NCBI RefSeq assembly: GCF_003429105.1
Contig: NZ_QVTD01000004.1
Span: 1-64,000 of the forward strand
DNA length: 64,000 nt
Source of the DNA: Peribacillus glennii
GTDB taxonomy: Bacteria; Bacillota; Bacilli; Bacillales; DSM-1321
Direction: 5' to 3'
The notes below the pieces were generated by a model that was not told the origin of the DNA, did no database searches, and saw only the letters and a list, made by a program, of their open reading frames with translations. Every line of letters begins with the position of its first letter. The stretch's first letter is position 1. The position numbers were made by a program, and so were the translations under genes. Below are positions 61,851 through 64,000 of this stretch, piece by piece.

Positions 61851-64000
61851 GCTTGTGCCACCCCCTCTGAATGTATTGCCAGCCACTCCTGCAAAGAGGC
61901 AATCCCCTTGTTCTTGCAAGAAAGCCCCTCCAAATAAGCTTTAAAGCTCTCTTCTTCTGTAAAAACCTGCAATCGGTACTTGGCAGCCATCAATCTTATT
62001 TTTTTATCTTCGTTACTTGCGCCATAAGACAGTACAGCGGCCCCATTTCCGGATTTTAACCATGCCTCAAATTCGGTGTCCACCATTTTATAGCCTAATT
62101 GCTGCAATTTTAATAATGATTTTTCGTCTAAAAGTGCCGAATCAGCTTTATAGATTTCATTTGCCTTTGTTAATAAATGGGCATGAAAAACCTTAGCCAA
62201 AGCTTCCGGAAAACTTTCACCAATCGCGATTCCTTCGCCGGTCGATTTCATTTCAGGCCCCACTTTGGAGTCCAGACCGCTTAAAGCGAATGTAGAAAAG
62301 ACGGGATATTTGACCACGCTGTACCTTATTTCTTCCATAAGCCCCGTTTTTTCGAATAAATCTGACAAAGAATATTTCCCAAGCAATACTTTTGTCGCAG
62401 CCTGCACCATTGGGACACCTGTAATTTTACTGATGATCGGTATCGTACGGCTGGCGCGCGGATTTACCTCCAGTACATATATATCATCATTTTTTAGGAC
62501 GAATTGTATATTCATCAGCCCTTTATATTGGAGTTCTTCCACAATCGCTTTTGAATAAGCCGCCATTTTTTCTTTATGCTTTGCTGTCAGGTTCTTGGAT
62601 GGAAGCATCGCCATGCTGTCACCGGAATGGACTCCCGCCCGTTCAATATGTTCAGCGACAATTGGAATATACACATTGTTCCCGTCGGCGATCAAGTCGA
62701 TTTCCGCTTCCCTGCCAGGGATATAGGAATCAATCAGGACTGGATAAACCAGGCTGCTGCCAGCCTCAAGTCTCTTCAGCAGGCTTTCTTTATCCTGAAA
62801 AATTTCCATACCCTGGCCGCCAATTACGTAAGATGGCCTTAATAAAACAGGAAATCCTATTTCTGCGGCGCTATCGATAAGCTCCTTTTCATTATCGGCC
62901 ATCGTACCTGGCACATGAGGTATGCCCAGCTTTTGGAGCAGCTGGTAAAAGCGGTCCCTGTCTTCCAACTGATCAACAATATCAAAAGAGGTGCCCAGCA
63001 GGTTGATGCCGTATTCCTCTAAGCCCTTGGCAAGGTTTATTGCTGTCTGGCCACCAAATTGCACAATTACATCCGTCACGCCTTCTGCTTCGATTACATT
63101 TAGCACATATTCCATGGTCAACGGTTCAAAATATAAACGGTCTGCCGTAGCAAAATCAGTGCTTACAGTCTCCGGATTGTTGTTGATCATGATCGTTTCT
63201 ATGTTTTCCTGCTCCAATGCATAAACTCCATGGACAGAACAGTAATCAAATTCAATTCCCTGGCCAATCCGTATTGGTCCGCTTCCGATCATCAGGACCT
63301 TTGGCTTTTCTGATTTATTCTGTTCATTTTCGCCAAAATAAGTAGAGTAGTAATAGTTTGTGTGAGATTCAAATTCGGCAGCACATGTATCAACCGTTTT
63401 ATAAACGGCTACTACTCCAAGCTTTTTGCGCCAATTTCTTACTTCGGCTTCCTTCATGTCCCAAACAGCTGCTAAATAACGGTCAGAGACCCCCTTTTCC
63501 TTCATGAATTGAAGCTCTTCATGGGAAAGGGACAGCGGCTTAGTGCCTGATGCCTGTTTTTCTGCCTCGATGATGGAAGCAAATGAATTCAGGAAGAAAT
63601 AGTCCATCGCAGTGGCTTCATGCAATTGCTCGACCGGCACCCCTTTACGGATCAATTCAAAAATCACGAATATACGTTCATCAGAACATTCAAAGAGCAT
63701 TTTCCAAAGTTCCTGTACTGATTTTTCCTTTAATGCGGTAAGCTGCAAGCCTAAGGTTTTTAATTCCAGGGAGTCTACCGCTTTTTGCACTGCTCCTTCA
63801 AGGTTCCGGTGAAGTGACATGACTTCTCCTGTTGCCTTCATTTGCGTTCCGAGCTTACGGTTGGCACTTCTGAATTTATCGAAAGGCCAGCGCGGAAATT
63901 TTACTGCTACATAATCCAGTGCCGGTTCAAAGCTTGCATATGTGCTTTTGGTCACCGGATTAATCAATTCCGATAGTTGGTAGCCAACCGCCAATTTTGC
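61847..64000 (-). CDS. carB: carbamoyl-phosphate synthase large subunit, arginine-linked (5' part beyond right edge)
   Basis: About 718 residues of the C-terminal two thirds are visible; the frame is open to the window edge, and its first residues (MAVGYQLSELINPVTKSTYA) are the middle of the first ATP-grasp half. The second half follows: PKVLMIGSGPIRIGQGIEFD, NNNPETVSTDFATADRLYFE, DVIVQFGGQTAINLA, FPVLLRPSYVIGGQGMEI and VLEVNPRASRTIPIISK. The last 130 residues (MGS-like regulatory domain) are divergent. The overlap with argF marks it as the arginine-specific synthase rather than the pyrimidine (pyrAB) one. Confidence 0.96.
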   Translation of the reverse strand, partial: AKLAVGYQLSELINPVTKSTYASFEPALDYVAVKFPRWPFDKFRSANRKLGTQMKATGEVMSLHRNLEGAVQKAVDSLELKTLGLQLTALKEKSVQELWKMLFECSDERIFVIFELIRKGVPVEQLHEATAMDYFFLNSFASIIEAEKQASGTKPLSLSHEELQFMKEKGVSDRYLAAVWDMKEAEVRNWRKKLGVVAVYKTVDTCAAEFESHTNYYYSTYFGENEQNKSEKPKVLMIGSGPIRIGQGIEFDYCSVHGVYALEQENIETIMINNNPETVSTDFATADRLYFEPLTMEYVLNVIEAEGVTDVIVQFGGQTAINLAKGLEEYGINLLGTSFDIVDQLEDRDRFYQLLQKLGIPHVPGTMADNEKELIDSAAEIGFPVLLRPSYVIGGQGMEIFQDKESLLKRLEAGSSLVYPVLIDSYIPGREAEIDLIADGNNVYIPIVAEHIERAGVHSGDSMAMLPSKNLTAKHKEKMAAYSKAIVEELQYKGLMNIQFVLKNDDIYVLEVNPRASRTIPIISKITGVPMVQAATKVLLGKYSLSDLFEKTGLMEEIRYSVVKYPVFSTFALSGLDSKVGPEMKSTGEGIAIGESFPEALAKVFHAHLLTKANEIYKADSALLDEKSLLKLQQLGYKMVDTEFEAWLKSGNGAAVLSYGASNEDKKIRLMAAKYRLQVFTEEESFKAYLEGLSCKNKGIASLQEWLAIHSEGVAQA

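Overview
The window looks like a chromosomal segment of a spore-forming, low-G+C Gram-positive bacterium of the family Bacillaceae, related to but not identical with Bacillus subtilis. Evidence: from about 18 kb to the right edge the genes follow, in inverted orientation, the B. subtilis order arg/car operon - yjzC - yjzD - yjaU/yjaV - med - comZ - fabH - fabF - yjaZ - yjbA - trpS - opp operon - spx - mecA - coiA - pepF - yizD - yjbH - yjbI - yjbJ (cwlQ) - yjbK - yjbL - yjbM (relQ) - nadK - yjbO - prpE - fabI - cotO - yjcA. Ribosome binding sites are strong AGGAGG-type, and CtsR and FapR operators typical of Firmicutes can be read. mgtE, clpB, cls, an ABC exporter and a putative glycoside hydrolase are inserted relative to B. 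subtilis.

Region 1 (1-18.0 kb) is accessory. It mixes small single genes (two GNAT acetyltransferases, an alpha/beta hydrolase, a DUF2199 protein, a zinc-type oxidoreductase relative, a DUF4386/XRE/membrane-protein cluster, a vanadium haloperoxidase-like protein, a DapA-family lyase, a DUF1272 protein, an ECF sigma factor with a DUF3600 partner) with many decayed genes: EamA transporter, PaiB regulator, HemAT-like globin sensor, methyltransferase tail, XRE copy, GntR head, MscS channel, IS110 and IS1595 transposases. Eleven copies of a palindromic element with a CTGCCC-type loop are scattered here and nowhere else in the window. Ten of them lie within about 75 nt, mostly 4-40 nt, of the 3' end of a minus-strand reading frame, often after an intrinsic terminator. 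This gene - terminator - palindrome layout is the most unusual feature of the window.

Region 2 (18-34 kb) holds a spore-coat cluster (small Cys protein, yjcA-like, cotO), fabI with a FapR site, an ABC exporter, mgtE, prpE, and the rluD-like - nadK - relQ - yjbL block. These are followed on the opposite strand by yjbK, a lytic transglycosylase, truncated haemoglobin yjbI and the Spx adaptor gene yjbH, then yizD-like and pepF. Region 3 (34-48 kb) carries coiA, cls, mecA, spx, a putative glycoside hydrolase and the five-gene opp operon. Competence and proteolysis functions (CoiA, MecA, Spx, YjbH, Med, ComZ, Opp) are concentrated in the core half.

Region 4 (48-64 kb) holds trpS, yjbA, yjaZ, fabHF (FapR-controlled), comZ-med, yjaV/yjaU-like genes, yjzD, a ClpB lacking its N-terminal domain behind a clear CtsR box, yjzC, argF and the 3' part of carB running off the right edge. 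Two further dispersed repeat families occur in core intergenic regions; one shows hairpins with compensating changes and always sits beside a terminator. No rRNA, tRNA, CRISPR array or intact mobile element was seen.
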